Origin: Antitrichia curtipendula
Lineage: Eukaryota > Streptophyta > Bryopsida > Hypnales > Leucodontaceae
Reading direction: 5' to 3'
Length of the DNA: 64,000 nt
Assembly (NCBI GenBank): GCA_951230915.1
Contig: OX579638.1
Span: 22,896,696 to 22,960,695, forward strand
Shown here: positions 1 to 11,330 of the stretch, one piece after another
Layout: each line of letters opens with the position of its first letter
How positions within the stretch are numbered: position 1 is the first letter of the stretch
The notes under the pieces: generated by a model
Told to the model about the DNA's origin: nothing
The model's database searches: none
Seen by the model: the letters and a program-made list of their open reading frames with translations, nothing else
Position numbers and translations under genes: made by a program

Positions 1-302
1 AATATTATTTAGGATTTTTATTGTTTAAATTTTATTTTTTTCGGCAGGCAACCGAAGGAAGGGGGGGTAGGGCAAAATTTTTATACATGGGAACTTAGGG
101 AAGGGGGCTATTGGGCTACTGGGGATTTGGGGTAATGACTACTGACTAGTCACTAAGTGAGGTATCCAGGATTCCAGGTTACTGTTCAATGTTATTACTA
201 TGGGAGTAATGAGACCAGGCGGCCAAGGCGCCAGGCAGGTTTTCAGAATTTGAATCATTTCATCACTTTCATGCTTTCATTCACTACTGTTGTTTTAGGG
301 TT
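1..302. other. No gene recognised (left edge)
   Basis: This is AT-rich DNA with a few G-rich runs. The open frames here are short and without recognisable motifs. It may be the outer flank of the hAT element that follows. Confidence 0.4.
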
Positions 303-1077
303 TGCGACTTTGCAATCATTCTTTGCGATCACTCTTTGCGTCACTCTTTGCGTCACTCTTTGCGATCAACAACAAGTGCGATACTGCGAATGTGCGATGC
401 TGGCTAACTAAGGTGGGAACTGAGGTGCGAATTGTGGGGGCCGGCTAGCTTCCATTCTCCACATATTTTGCCTGACATCGAGTGCGGTCAGTAGTTCAGT
501 ACGACTAGTGAGGTCTGTGCGACCATTGCGATCAGCAACCTCGATCAACAATTGGTGCGATCAATTGCAACCAGGGCTGAGGTGCAACCATAGACCATTG
601 CGATCAGAGGTGTGATCTGAGACTTGCGACCTGCGAGCTAAGGTTTGCGAGTTGCGACCTGCGATTTGCGACCGGAGACTTGCGACCTGAGGCGCGACTT
701 GCGACTTGAGGTGCGATCAGTGATCTGCGAGCTAGGTGCGAACTGAGGTGCGATCAGTGAGCTAGATGTGAACTGCGATCAATGATCTGTGCGATCAGGG
801 CAAGGAGTCCTCTACTGACTCTACGTTCAGTGCGAGGAGCCGAGGACTGAGGTGTGGACTGCGATTGGTGCGAGCTATTTGAGGTATGTACAATACTGAC
901 AATCTGTTGTGATTGGTATTTCAATTTTTGCTGCGACCAGTTATCTTATTTTATTTTGATCAGTTGGTGCGGTCAATGCTGTGATAGGTGCTCGGTTTGT
1001 GGGTGCAATCGGCGTTGTGCGATTGGTGGTGCAATTGGCGCTACTGATCAATTGGTGTTGTGCGATAGTGCCAGCCT
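303..1077 (+). repeat. Array of TGCGA-type motifs upstream of an hAT transposase gene
   Basis: About 30 copies of TGCGA, mostly followed by T or C, occur here, nearly all in the same orientation. Spacing is irregular and the densest part is 600-800. A small exact tandem of CTCTTTGCGTCA-like units lies at 320-365. Clustered short motifs near the ends are known for hAT and CACTA elements, where the transposase binds subterminal repeats. This position, about 0.75-1.5 kb before the transposase start, would fit that role. No terminal inverted repeat was located, so the role as a binding array is inference. Confidence 0.5.
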
Positions 1078-1826
1078 GTTGCTGTGCAATCCGTGGTGCA
1101 AGCAAATCGATTTTAGGGTGGTGCAAACTGGTTTGTCTGTTGGCTCGCAAGTATGAATCAAACCTTGCTCCATTTTTTTTTCATTTTTTTTTTTGCTTTT
1201 TTTGCTTTTTTTGCTTACATTGCATTTGCTCAATGTAGGTTTGGTAATGTTTGTTTTTATGTGCATTTTATCATCTTTTTGCAGTTTTTTTTACTGTGAC
1301 TGCAAGTTTCATCTCTGTGCTCATAGGTAAGATTTGAACCTTAGTCAATTTTTGTTTGCTTTTGTGGGGTGTAGGCTTCATAGTGCATTTGTTCAATGTG
1401 GGTTGTTGTAATGCTGGATTTTTTGTGCATTTGCTATTCTTGTCATTTGTTGTTTTGCTTGATTTGTTTAATGGCCTCATATATTTGAAGTGATTTATAT
1501 TCATTATTATGCCTATGATCTGTGACAGATTTGGGTGGAGATTAGACTTTCAGTGTTGCAACTTGGGCTGATTAAGGTATGTGTCTTCTACTCTTCCCTT
1601 CCCTTTCTTTGTTTTTTTGTAATTTTTTTTGGGTGTTTGCTTGTTAATGCATGGTTTGGGTGTTCATTTGTTAAATGCTACATTTTGGGCTGAATTGTAT
1701 TTTCACCTTACCCTATTTTTTTGGTGTGTTTGCTTTATTCTAATTTTTTTTATTGTCTAGGGTTTAGAGTGCATTTGTTCAATCTTTGTTGTCCTAATGC
1801 TATGTTCTGGTGTACTATAGGGAGTC
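1078..1826 (+). other. Probable 5' leader and intron of the hAT transposase gene
   Basis: This is T-rich non-coding sequence before the transposase start. A donor-like AAG/GTATGT near 1573 and an acceptor-like CTATAG/GG at about 1820 would remove a roughly 245-bp intron just upstream of the ATG at 1827. The low-complexity T tracts (1168-1215) and the repeated phrase GTGCATTTGTTCAAT (about 1381 and 1769) show nothing coding. Confidence 0.35.
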
Positions 1827-2380
1827 ATGGCAAAACGGCAGGAGTCCCTGAGGGATCATTTTTTTGCCAAGTCCTATGAAAATAATGCCATTGATTTGGC
1901 ATCTGAAACCTCTAAGTCCTCTGAAAATCAGAGCTCTCCCTTGGATCAGCCTCCCCCTTCACAAGCTGAAATTGCCCAAAGTATTTGGAAAGATCAATGA
2001 TATAGCCAGTTTGATTGGTTGGATTTCTCTTCTAACTTGGGAAGAGTTTTTTGCAAGGTTTGTAGGGAAAAAAGAGGGCGCTCAGTCTATGCCAAGGAGG
2101 GGTCAAAAAATCTGAAGGTAATTGCTTTTGTAGACCACGGCCGCTCTAATGAGCATAGGCGCCTTGCATAGGCAGCTCAAAGTGGAGAAAAAGTGATGGA
2201 GAAGGCCATCTTACAAGGACAATGGGCATGTGATGAAGCAATGCATTCACTCATAAAGGCAACATATTTTATAGGAAAGCAATCACTTCCCTTTTCAAAG
2301 TTCCCATCTTTGTGTAAGTTGTTGTTAAGTGTCAAGGACTCAAGGCTTGTGAGCTCCCAATTTGTCACTTGGGACTCGTA
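1827..2380 (+). pseudogene. hAT transposase N-terminal part (TTF/BED-like zinc finger), two in-frame stops
   Basis: The reading frame starts at the ATG at 1827 and begins MAKRQESLRDHF. It is interrupted by TGA at 1998-2000 and TAG at 2169-2171, and ends at about 2380. Downstream of the first stop it carries a CKVC pair and an HGRSNEH histidine pair, as in the TTF/BED-like zinc fingers of DUF4371/ZNF862-like hAT transposases. A conserved-looking helical segment follows (LIKATYFIGKQSLPFSKFPSL), which in that family lies just before the catalytic domain. The frame then breaks off where foreign sequence begins and resumes near 7768. In life this part would bind transposon ends in the nucleus. With two stops and a large insertion it cannot make an intact protein. 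Recognition of the family is by motif, without a database search. Confidence 0.75.
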
Positions 2381-4039
2381 GAATTATTTTTTTGGAAATT
2401 TGCAATTTAAAGTTAAGAAAAATATACAAAAAGCCATAAAAGTAGTGTAGAACCAAAATAGGGTTGTAACATATCCATTATAGTATTTGGTCTAGATTTG
2501 TGTTTAGACTTAGAATCCCACCAAACCTGGCTCGAACATAGGTAGAAAGAACAAAACGGTTAGATTTTGTAAGGTTCAAGTCACATAGGCCCAAAAGGGC
2601 TAAATCCCACCATGAATGTGGCAATTCATGGCTAAGTCGGTCCGAGGGATCCACAACGAGGCCACTAGGTCGGGTCCTAGAGTTAGGTTTAGAAATTTCC
2701 CAAATCCCGATTGTTAGCATGAAGGAGCCACTAACACAAGACCGGGCCCGTGGAGGAATCTACAGCCCAAAGATGGTGTCCTAGGGTAAATCCCATGCCA
2801 GGAGTCCAACGACGAAATCGATTCGCCAAGATTCCTCTATCCGCAAAAGATTCCCGCACCATCGATAATTCAAAGAGATGGCCAATTCATCTCCATTGAC
2901 CAATTGTGCCAAGTACGGAAACGCACGTGCATATCTTTCATGTGACCCCCTGAGAGGTCATGTGAAAAATCCCGTCATCTTCCGACTTGCAGAAGAACCT
3001 TTTGCGGGTGGTCAACCCTAGTAACCTCCAACAGGAATTTCATGGACATTACCTAGGTTGCCAGAAAATCTCCCTAAAAATTAGACTAGCTTGTTTTATG
3101 TTAATGATGCACTCCGTGAAGTTTCGCGACATTCCGATAGCATCAAGTACCCGAACCGGCGAGATTCCTCAAGAATTAATCACGTGGCGGGGTCCCCACT
3201 GTGTTGACCGGCATTCTGGGACCATACGATGGCGAAACGAAGTCGATCAAGAGTCTTTTCCGACTCCCTCACAACTATCGGAGACCCTAGGCTATTTACA
3301 TTTCTCAAAATAAGAACCCCCCAAGATCTAGGATTGTACCACGGTTTAGTTTTTAAACTAAATTAGCCTACGATGTTTTTTTGTCCTCGGTATGGGGGAT
3401 AGAGGGGTTTTGGACTAAACACGGCGATCTGGAGCCAATGACGCAATCCGTTTGACAATTGGAGTTAATCTTCAAAAGTTAGGAGGTTGGTCCAGCGTAG
3501 ATAGGTAAAAGTATTTTTTTAGGGATTAGGATGAAAATCTTTGAAGATGAGGATGAAAATCCAAGTTGATAAGGTTACTTTAGAACTCTTGAGGGAAGGG
3601 TGGGGCCTTGGAAACCTATTTAAGGTCCCCATTTTTCTCTCAAGAACACCCCCAATTCTTGTTTTGGGTTCGTGGGTCCAACTTATGTTGGAAGATTTTG
3701 GCGTTTTAGCCAAGAAACCTCTACGGTGTTTTGGGAGCACTTTTGGCTTCCATTGTTGTTTCATTTCAAGCTTTTTTGAAGGTCCTTTGAGGTCCCTCTA
3801 TCTTACCTTGTATCTTGTTGTGAGTGAGCGGGTTTTATTTACACTTGTGTGTCTTTCTTGTGTCTTGTACTAATCCTAGAGCCACCCCCCATCGTACCTT
3901 GGCGATGCCGCTTCGGGGGGCCTTTAGTATGTGAGTGTTGCCCATGATTATTCTTGCCTTGTGGGAACGGTTGCCTTGTATGTGAGTCCTAACCATATGC
4001 AGTCACCTTCTTTTGTGTTGCTTGTAAGTGGGCCCCACC

Positions 4040-4510
4040 GCCTTGAGGTGACGAAGCTTTGACCCTGTAAACTTACCCCAGTCTTAGAGTGTGTGTCAAA
4101 ACCGGCCCGATACGGCGGAGCTTTGAGCCAGGGAGACTCGCAAGTCCTAGAGTTGGTGTCAAAACCAAACTACGGCAAAGCTTTGAACCCCCGGGTAGTT
4201 GAAACTCCAAAGTTTAGTTCCCAAGACCTTCTTGGGAGAGCCCAAAGTTTAGCCCCCAAGAGTCGCCTAAGGTTGTAGAGAAGTAAAGAAAACAACCCTG
4301 TCGCAAGATAGTTTTGTTATTATTGTTGTTAAAAGGTCTAGCTCACCCCCCCGCTACGGCGAAGCTCTAACCTTGAACATCCGGTTTAAGGTTGTGTTAA
4401 GTGGGTTCCCATACGGGAACCCGAGAAGAAAATATTGTAGTGAAAACCGAGTTCAGCCCAAAGGACCAACCCAAGGGACCGGCCTAAGGACCAACTCAAG
4501 GAACCAGCCC
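4040..4510. repeat. Diverged short repeats of a GGCGAAGCTTTGA-type phrase
   Basis: The phrase ACGGCGAAGCTTTGA, with small changes, recurs at about 4050, 4112, 4172 and 4352. It alternates with GTCAAAACC and AAGTCCTAGAG phrases. From 4440 a second motif (AAGGACCAACCC) is reiterated. This is non-coding, part of the composite insertion, and perhaps LTR sequence. Confidence 0.45.
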
Positions 4511-4651
4511 TAGGGCTCCAGCGAGCAAGGTCGCCGCCCAGTCAACAAGGTCCGTCCAATCAGGTCGGGAGGGGGAGTCGGGGTCCAGTGAGCAAGGTCT
4601 CGTCCAGTCAGGTCGGGAGGGAAGTCGGGGTCTAGTTTGGGTTTTCTTTGC

Positions 4652-4728
4652 TGTCCAGGCAGTTCGGGGTCTTGTCCAGGCAGTTCGGGGTCTTGTCCAG
4701 GCAGTACGGGGTTGTCCAGGCCGTTCGG
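4652..4728. repeat. 21-bp tandem repeat, about 3.7 copies
   Basis: The unit TGTCCAGGCAGTTCGGGGTC is repeated head to tail at 4652, 4673 and 4694, with a degenerate fourth copy at 4712. It gives a proline/threonine/arginine-rich spurious frame on the minus strand that should not be taken for a protein. Confidence 0.85.
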
Positions 4729-5634
4729 AAATCAAAGAGAAAAAATAAAAAAAAGGAAAGCAACTAAGAGAGTGTAATGATAGAATCTATAGCTGATTTG
4801 TGCATAATAGAAAATTTTGGTTAAGTTCTGTACTTTTCATAGATCTATAGTAATTGAGAGGTTAATGTGTTAATATTACCGGTTACAATAGGTTATCACT
4901 AGAGGATGTTATCCATAGATGAATAGTTTGGGATGAATGGGGTGCGATCTATGGATTCGGTTACTCAACCGATCGGCTGAAGTGGGTGAAGATCAATTGT
5001 TGGTGAAGCTGGCGATTCAGTCTGGAAATAGAAGTCCAGAACTCCTGCAGCGGTGAGGCTGGCAGTGTTCTATTGTGCGCAGGAATTCGTGGTTGAGTAC
5101 GTTAGTTTATCTGTGTGGTGTTAGAATCGATAGTGCTTGTGATCTGTGTGTGAGGAGTGAGGGTGATCGGAGTTCTATAGTGCGGTGGTTGTATTTTGAT
5201 TGGGCTGGATCAATAGATATCATTTGGAGTGGACTGGAATGGAATTCTACGGAGAAGGAACTATTGTAATATCTTTGTGAAATATAATGCGGAGTTAGTT
5301 GCTGGATGTGCTGTGTTTAATTGCATGATCTTTATATGCATGAGTGTGTGAATAAATTCAGCAATTGTGTTTTGCTATGATGATGAAATGATGAATCAAT
5401 AATAATGTTTTTGTGCTGAGTGTTTAATCTATAGATTTTATTCGGTGAGGAATTTCTATTGTCATGACTGGAAGTGAATGTATGACTGTGTTTGATTTTA
5501 ATTGTTTTATCTATGGTGTTTGGACCGATTGTATGGTCTGTATCAACGGTGAATGATAATAATGCTATTGAATACTTTATGGATTGGATTGAATGTAAAT
5601 CTATAGAGGCTGTGAAATTAAATGTTTATGAATA

Positions 5635-5898
5635 GTGATCTCAGCGCCTGGAATCAATAGACATATATGGAAAATGAGCGATGTAAAAGTGAATCAAGAG
5701 TTGTTTAAAGTGAGCCAAAAGAAATGTGAATATTGTAATCAATTGGATTATCTTAAATCTGTGTGTAAGAGGAAGAAAGGAATTGCTATAGAAAGAAATA
5801 TGAATGAGAGTCCAATTGAAGCAAAACTAGAGTCAATCTATGTCAAGGCTGAATCAATCGAAGATGCTGGAAGATTGGACAAGCGAGAAGATCAATAG
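5635..5898 (+). pseudogene. Relic of a copia-type gag with a degenerate zinc knuckle
   Basis: An 87-codon frame carries CEYCNQLDYLKSVC (5725-5766). This fits the retroviral-type knuckle C-X2-C-X4-H-X4-C except that the histidine is replaced by tyrosine (TAT, one transition from CAT). A basic tail, KRKK, follows as in copia gag proteins. No protease, integrase or reverse transcriptase follows; the frame closes at 5898. It lies within the DNA inserted into the hAT gene. It cannot be functional as a nucleic-acid-binding knuckle. Chance is possible for such a short motif, but spacing and basic tail favour a relic. Confidence 0.5.
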
Positions 5899-6195
5899 AA
5901 GATTGTACCAATGCGGTTAGTGAAGTTGATAAGAAACAAGGGAACAAAGCTAAAGCTATGGAATCAGCAATAGAATGAATAAGTTTCCAGCCTTGGCTAT
6001 AGATATAATAAATATAGTTTTATCTATTGTATGGGAGGAAGTGACATATTTCCCAACTCCTTCAATTGTGCACACCTTGGGGATTAATTAGATCCCTTAG
6101 AAATTATCCATAGAGCATCCATACCTCCCCGTGAACGAACTTAAAACTATAGGATTTATTGATATTAATTTATAATAAAACCTTAACTACAGAGA

Positions 6196-6210
6196 GGGGG
6201 GGGGGGGGGG
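6196..6210 (+). repeat. Run of 15 guanines
   Basis: An uninterrupted G homopolymer lies in otherwise AT-rich non-coding DNA. Such runs are prone to length error in assembly. Confidence 0.95.
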
Positions 6211-7030
6211 ACGCCCACAAACAAAAAAGAAAATCGAGTCTCTACACTACTCAAGGTTCAGAGTCCGGGTGGGAAGTCGGGTCCATCGTGCGCACGTGAA
6301 GTTAATCAAGGGCAATTTGAAGGTAGAGGGGGAAAGAGAGTAGAAAAATGGGGTGAAGCCCAAGATAAGCTCCACGTGGGACATACGCCGTCCAAAACCT
6401 GCAAAGCCACTGAAAGATACAAGGAGAAGTAGAGTAGAAAATGACTATGTAGAAAAGGGAGCGAGAGAGACGATAAATAGTGACCTAGGCCTAGGATTAG
6501 GGAGGCTTAGAAAGGGAAATCTTGAGGATTCCTAGCAACCATTAGAAGCGGGATTAGGATGACACCAAGATAAAATGGTGTAAGAGAGTAGGAAGGGCAT
6601 TAAAACCTCCTTGGGGTTTGAATCTATAGTTGTAAGACATCCATAAAGGTTTAGGTAGAATAGTGTTGGGGTAGAAAGAGAAGAAGGGAAAGAAAAAGAG
6701 GAAGAAGGGAAGGAGAAAGAAAAGGGAAGGGAAGTAGAAAGGTTTAGATCGCACGGGGTCATCATTTTCCCCAAAAATAAGCGGTGAGCTTGAAGAAATT
6801 TCAACCGAAATCAAGGACCACCATGGAGCACGAGAATGTGCATACGGACGTGGACGAATCTCTCTCCGAAACCGGCAGTGAAAGGGTGAGTTTTCGTTTG
6901 AGTTAATCTTTGGTGTGTTGTTCCCAATTAGCTTGTGGTTCTTCCTTTAAATTTAGCCCTCGTCACGTGAATCGTAACCCATAATAGGTAAAGTAAAAAT
7001 TAGGAATAGAAGCTAAATTGTAGAGTTAGA

Positions 7031-7233
7031 TTAGGAGTAAAACTTAGAAGTAAAATTAGGAGTAAAACTTAAGGTTAAAATTAGGAGTAAAACTTAGAAG
7101 TAAAATTAGGAGTAAAACTTAGAAGTAAAATTAGGAGTAAAACTTAGAGTTAAAATTAGGAGTAAAAACTTAGAGTTAGTTTTAGGAGTAAAACTTAGAA
7201 GTAAAATTAGGAGTAAAAACTTTAGAGTTAATT
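7031..7233. repeat. 25-bp tandem array, eight copies
   Basis: Units of the type TTAGGAGTAAAACTTAGAAG begin at 7031, 7056, 7081, 7106, 7131, 7156, 7182 and 7207, a period of 25 with one 26. Diverged copies continue to about 7330. It is a minisatellite inside the composite insertion. Confidence 0.9.
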
Positions 7234-7767
7234 TAGGGATAGAATTTAGAGCTAATTTACTCAGGAATAAAAACCCGAAGGTAAAAAAGTCAAATCATAG
7301 AGTAAAAAATCTAGAGTAACAATTAAAAGTTGGAAACTAGAGTAAAGACTAAGCTTGGGATTCGCCGTAGAGTTAAAACTTCCGAGAGAAGTGTCAACCC
7401 TCAAAAGATAGTCTTCGACACTCATAGAAGGAACGTAAGGGTTCCCCGCTCATGTAGTTAGGGACGTTAGAAATGACGCCAACTACCCAGCCAACCCCAT
7501 ACATAGGATAGACAGTTAGGGAGTTAGGAATTACCATCACCTTTGATCATCATAGTCAGCTTGTTAGTTACCCATGCATTTCTAGTAGTATTCGCTGTCA
7601 TCCACGACACTTAGAAAACGTTAGCACAAAAAGATCCATTGCTTGGAAGGCACAGTGGACCGCGCTCACAACACCCCCATATATTCAAAAGGTGGAAAAA
7701 GGCATAGAACCTAGTCGGTGTTTGCATGATTACCAAGGGTGGGTAATCTTGTGCCCACAAGGCTCCT

Positions 7768-9522
7768 ATGACATCAAATATGTATCATGATGAGAAGGCA
7801 TGTTCTGATTTGGTGTGGTGTATCTCAGTTGTCATTCAAAAAATAATAATTTGTAGGGTAAGGAACTCCCCTTTCTTTGGTATTATGATAGATGAGTCCA
7901 CTGACATTAGTGTCACTGGACATCTTGTTGTATTTGCAACCATCATAGAGGAAGGTTTGCCTGTGATTGTATTTTTAGAGTTGTTGGAGATTGAAGGTGG
8001 AAAAAAGGATGCTGCTGTAATTTATGATACCCTCATATGTAATTTGAGAAAGTGGGGCTTGGATTTATGCAAGTTTGTAGCATTTGGCAGTGATGGTGGA
8101 AGCACTATGGTGGGTGCTCATGGTGGAGTTGCCACTCGAATTAAGGGTCAAATTAACCCTTTTTTGTTATCTTGTCACTGCGTTGCACATAGGACGAATT
8201 TGGCAACACTTGATGCTGCAAAGGCACCACAATGTAAGGTAATCTCTAACATTGTAGACTCCTTGCTAAATTCCATTTCTTCATTTTTCAAAAGATCTAG
8301 TAAGTGCAAACATGCACTTACAGCCTTACAAGAGGAGCTTTTTGATGCAAAGAGGACGATGAAGAGGTACCATAAAATCAGGTGGCTCAGTAGATGGCAA
8401 GCTGTCACTACTCTTTGTGAGTCATTGGAGTCAATTCTATGTTTTTTTCGAGATATTCAAGAAAGTAAGGACTTGGGTCAGGCAAAAACTGTTTCGGGCA
8501 AATTGTCACAGTTCAAGTTCATCTACATTTTATATTTCCTTGCTGATATTTTACATTCTTTGGCCCTTTTGTCTAAAGTATTCCAAAACAAATTTGCTGA
8601 TGTCACTACTGTTGGTAGCATTGTGCGTTCAAAAATTGCACAAATTAGGATGATGTTTATTGTTGAGTCCACAAATTTGAATGCTTCTACGTTTAATGAG
8701 GACACGGGGTACCATGTCATCCCTGAGTATGGTCCTCTTGGAGGTCATTTGAGGAAACTAAGGTTTGAGATTCATGGTAAAATGTACCATGATTTTGAAA
8801 TGGATCATTCTAGGCTTAGAACAGATCTTGAGAAAGCATTGGAATTTCAGCGTGCATTTTTAGAGGCTGTGTGTGCTGGTTTAGATGTCCGTTTTACGGA
8901 CAATGACATTATATCTTGCTTCAAAATCCTAAGCCCTTCTAATATGCCTTCAAGGCAAATTGGACTTCAGAATTGGGGTGTTGTAGATTTGGAGAGCTTG
9001 CTAGCACACTACGGAGCAGACTGCTCCCACTCAGGTTTCACTTTACCTCCTCTTGTGAATGTGGCAGCTTGTAAGCGTGAATTTTTGGCCTTCAAGCTGC
9101 AGTGTACTACTGAATGGGGGGACAAGAATTTCAGATATCTTTGGGGCATGATTAGATGGAGTCATTTGTTGCAAACTAGGTATCCTAATTTGCTTATGCT
9201 TGCTGAATTGGCTCGAGTGCAATGTATGTCTACTGCAACTTGTGAGAGAGCGTTTAGTGTGCAAAATCTGATCAAAACCCGTGTTAGAAATAGACTTGGT
9301 AGCAAGAATTTAGAAGCTGTGCTTAGGAATGCATTGGAGGGGCATGATGAGGAATTTGATCATGTTATTGATGATGCCATTTTTTTGTGGAAGAATGAGA
9401 GTAAGTATCATTTTTTATATACTAACCCTTCAAGTTACTTGTATTCTTCAATTCTACCAAGTCCAGGTGATGCTTCTTATTCATATGGTGCACCTCTTTG
9501 TGAGAAAAGCCAATTGTCTTGA
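7768..9522 (+). CDS. hAT-superfamily transposase, catalytic and dimerisation part (DUF4371/ZNF862-like)
   Basis: This is a 584-residue frame without stops. The motif IDESTDIS (Asp42) and the later FGSDGGSTMVG (Asp109) match the first catalytic aspartates of the RNase-H-like fold of this hAT branch. CHCVAHRTNLA (from residue 136) is the family's conserved Cys-His segment. Near the C-terminus, CERAFSVQN (492-500) and VRNRLGSKNLEAVLRN (about 505-520) form the hAT dimerisation region. Hermes-type enzymes excise DNA by hairpin formation and duplicate 8 bp; that is family knowledge. The ATG used is simply the first in frame. The true N-terminal half lies at 1827-2380, cut off by the 5.4-kb insertion, so this product alone would lack its zinc finger. 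The intact frame suggests the insertion is fairly recent, or that the domain is used separately. Confidence 0.85.
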   Translation: MTSNMYHDEKACSDLVWCISVVIQKIIICRVRNSPFFGIMIDESTDISVTGHLVVFATIIEEGLPVIVFLELLEIEGGKKDAAVIYDTLICNLRKWGLDLCKFVAFGSDGGSTMVGAHGGVATRIKGQINPFLLSCHCVAHRTNLATLDAAKAPQCKVISNIVDSLLNSISSFFKRSSKCKHALTALQEELFDAKRTMKRYHKIRWLSRWQAVTTLCESLESILCFFRDIQESKDLGQAKTVSGKLSQFKFIYILYFLADILHSLALLSKVFQNKFADVTTVGSIVRSKIAQIRMMFIVESTNLNASTFNEDTGYHVIPEYGPLGGHLRKLRFEIHGKMYHDFEMDHSRLRTDLEKALEFQRAFLEAVCAGLDVRFTDNDIISCFKILSPSNMPSRQIGLQNWGVVDLESLLAHYGADCSHSGFTLPPLVNVAACKREFLAFKLQCTTEWGDKNFRYLWGMIRWSHLLQTRYPNLLMLAELARVQCMSTATCERAFSVQNLIKTRVRNRLGSKNLEAVLRNALEGHDEEFDHVIDDAIFLWKNESKYHFLYTNPSSYLYSSILPSPGDASYSYGAPLCEKSQLS

Positions 9523-11055
9523 TTTGCATGTTTTTTTGTACTAACCAACCTCCAAAAAATGCTTGGACCCTCTTTGGGATCCTTGCATTTTTTGAAGGCT
9601 ACATCCTTGGCCCCAAGATGGTGGGGGCCCCATGTTCAACTCTTGCCAAGGATATTGCATTATACAACTTGCATGAATCCTTTTAAAACATTATGCACAA
9701 AAACATAACCGAGTGTACATGCAAAAGTTCAAAAATATACCAAACTGAAAATTAAAAACCCGGCAATTTGCCGAATGGCCAAAAAAAGTGTAGGATTTAA
9801 ACCGGGAAAAAAAATATACTTTGGACAAGCTTTCAATTGAAAAAAATAAATTCTGAACCTCTTACAAAAAAGTAGGAAATGCACCGATTTTCCTACAGAA
9901 CTTTCCGGACTGTGTAGGAAACAACTAAGAAACAACCAAGAAACAACTTGTGTACAACTAGAAAGCAACTACGAAACAACTATGGTCATTTTACTGTTGC
10001 AATATTTTTGTAGTTGTTTTCTAGCTGTTTTTTGCAACTATAGATTGACTATTTTGTGACTGAAACAATGTATGAATGCTGTAAAACAACATAAAACAAT
10101 TACATTAGATTTGGTGCTAATAAAGAGGATTATAGTTGCAAGACGGTTGTATAGGACACTAGTTGCATAGTAGTTGGTTGTACTTGACATGATTTTCCTC
10201 TAGTGTACACAACACTGGATCACTTTAATGTCAAGTACCAAACCTATTCAACAACATCAAAGGCGTGTAAAGCCACGTATGCAACTAGTGTTGCTAGCTG
10301 AATTAGTAGACTTAGTAGACTGGGTATCACCTATGGTTGTGAGTGTTTTCACCGCATGTGGTAAAAAACACCCAAGAGTTGGCTGATGGGGAATGAATGG
10401 GACCCTAGATCTAGATTGCCTTCCAAGCAATGGATTCCAACTCAAAACACTCCAACTTGGCCCGCAAAGCCTAAGGTCAAATAAAAGCAACACATCTGAA
10501 TTTACCGGAATCACCTTCTAATATCTCCAAATCACCTAATTTGTATCCAAGGAGATTAGGGCAACTTCCTACACCCCAATCTCCTTGAAATTTGCAATTA
10601 CAGCCCAAAATGAGCTAAATTGGGCCCTTAAAATTAAATTCCAGAACTATTACACTCATAAACACTTTAAGAACACAATTCATGTCCCGATTCATGTGCA
10701 ATTATTTTCCTCCATCTATTTGTGTCCCAATTTTCTTACAAATTACCATAAAAAAGACCCAGATGGGTCAAATTTGACCCCTACAAGATAATCCCAACAT
10801 ACAACCCAACCCACAAAATCCTAGAAATGACACCATTCTTTGATTCACAATTTGTAATTCACCATGCATTCTCAATTTACATGCATGTGCTCATTCATCA
10901 TTTTCCACAACAAGGCACAATAAAAATTTCAATTGCAAAAAATTACACAAAAACCTCAATTTGTACTCCCTCCTAGAGGCAATAGACCCACAAAACAGCC
11001 ACCGTTGCCTCTATTTTGCTCAAAATGGAGCAAGGCTAGATTTTTTGGAAATCCA
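9523..11055. other. No gene; 3' flank of the hAT element and AT-rich DNA
   Basis: A G/C-rich palindrome-like patch lies near 9595-9650. A run of AACAACTA-type phrases lies at 9915-10180, including a short inverted pair (ACTAGAAAGCAACTAC near 9957 against GTAGTTGTTTTCTAG near 10010). I could not identify the hAT terminal inverted repeat. No coding region is supported. Confidence 0.4.
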
Positions 11056-11330
11056 GCTTAAACATGCACCATTCCACCAAATTTCAGCGCAATCCGCCAT
11101 TCCATGCTCCTGCTCCAATTTGCCAAAGTTGCTGCTCCAAAATCTTGCAACAACAAACCTCCCCCCACAAAAACAACCATCCCATTTTCTCCAAGCTCCA
11201 AATAGGTTGAGCATAGACTTGTTGAAAAGCTAGCTTTGAGGCGCACCACCCCATAAAATTTTAGCTTGATCCGTCCTTCCATGCTCTTGCTACAATTTGT
11301 CAAAGTTAGTAGTTTCCTTCAAGGTTTGCA
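11056..11330. repeat. Diverged 177-bp duplication
   Basis: The segment 11056-11150 (starting AGCTTAAACATGCACCATTC) and the segment 11232-11330 (starting AGCTTTGAGGCGCACCACCC) align along their length and share TCCATGCTC-TGCT-CAATTTG-CAAAGTT. The pair gives spurious open frames on both strands. Function unknown. Confidence 0.6.

Larger units (their letters stand above)
2381..7764. mobile_element. Composite insertion (about 5.4 kb) splitting the hAT transposase gene
   Basis: The sequence between the two halves of the transposase frame is unrelated to hAT. It contains a GC-richer non-coding part (2480-4740), a relic of a retrotransposon gag (5635-5898), a 15-G run and a 25-bp tandem array. Boundaries are set by where transposase homology stops (about 2380) and resumes (about 7768), so they are accurate to perhaps 20 bases. 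I could not find matching long terminal repeats or a target duplication. The stretch TGTTGACC...CATTCTGGGACCAT at 3203-3230 resembles the left edge of the gypsy LTR at 12355, which suggests part of the insert is LTR-retrotransposon DNA. It is probably more than one insertion. Confidence 0.6.

Noticed and set aside
4496..4735. Minus-strand frame with repeated WTRPRTA units, looking like a repeat protein
   Set aside because: It is only the translation of the 21-bp tandem repeat at 4652-4728; no start context, domain or homology.
6532..6814. Two minus-strand frames with long Phe/Ser runs
   Set aside because: They arise from a purine-rich AAGGGAAGAAAG tract on the plus strand; low complexity only.
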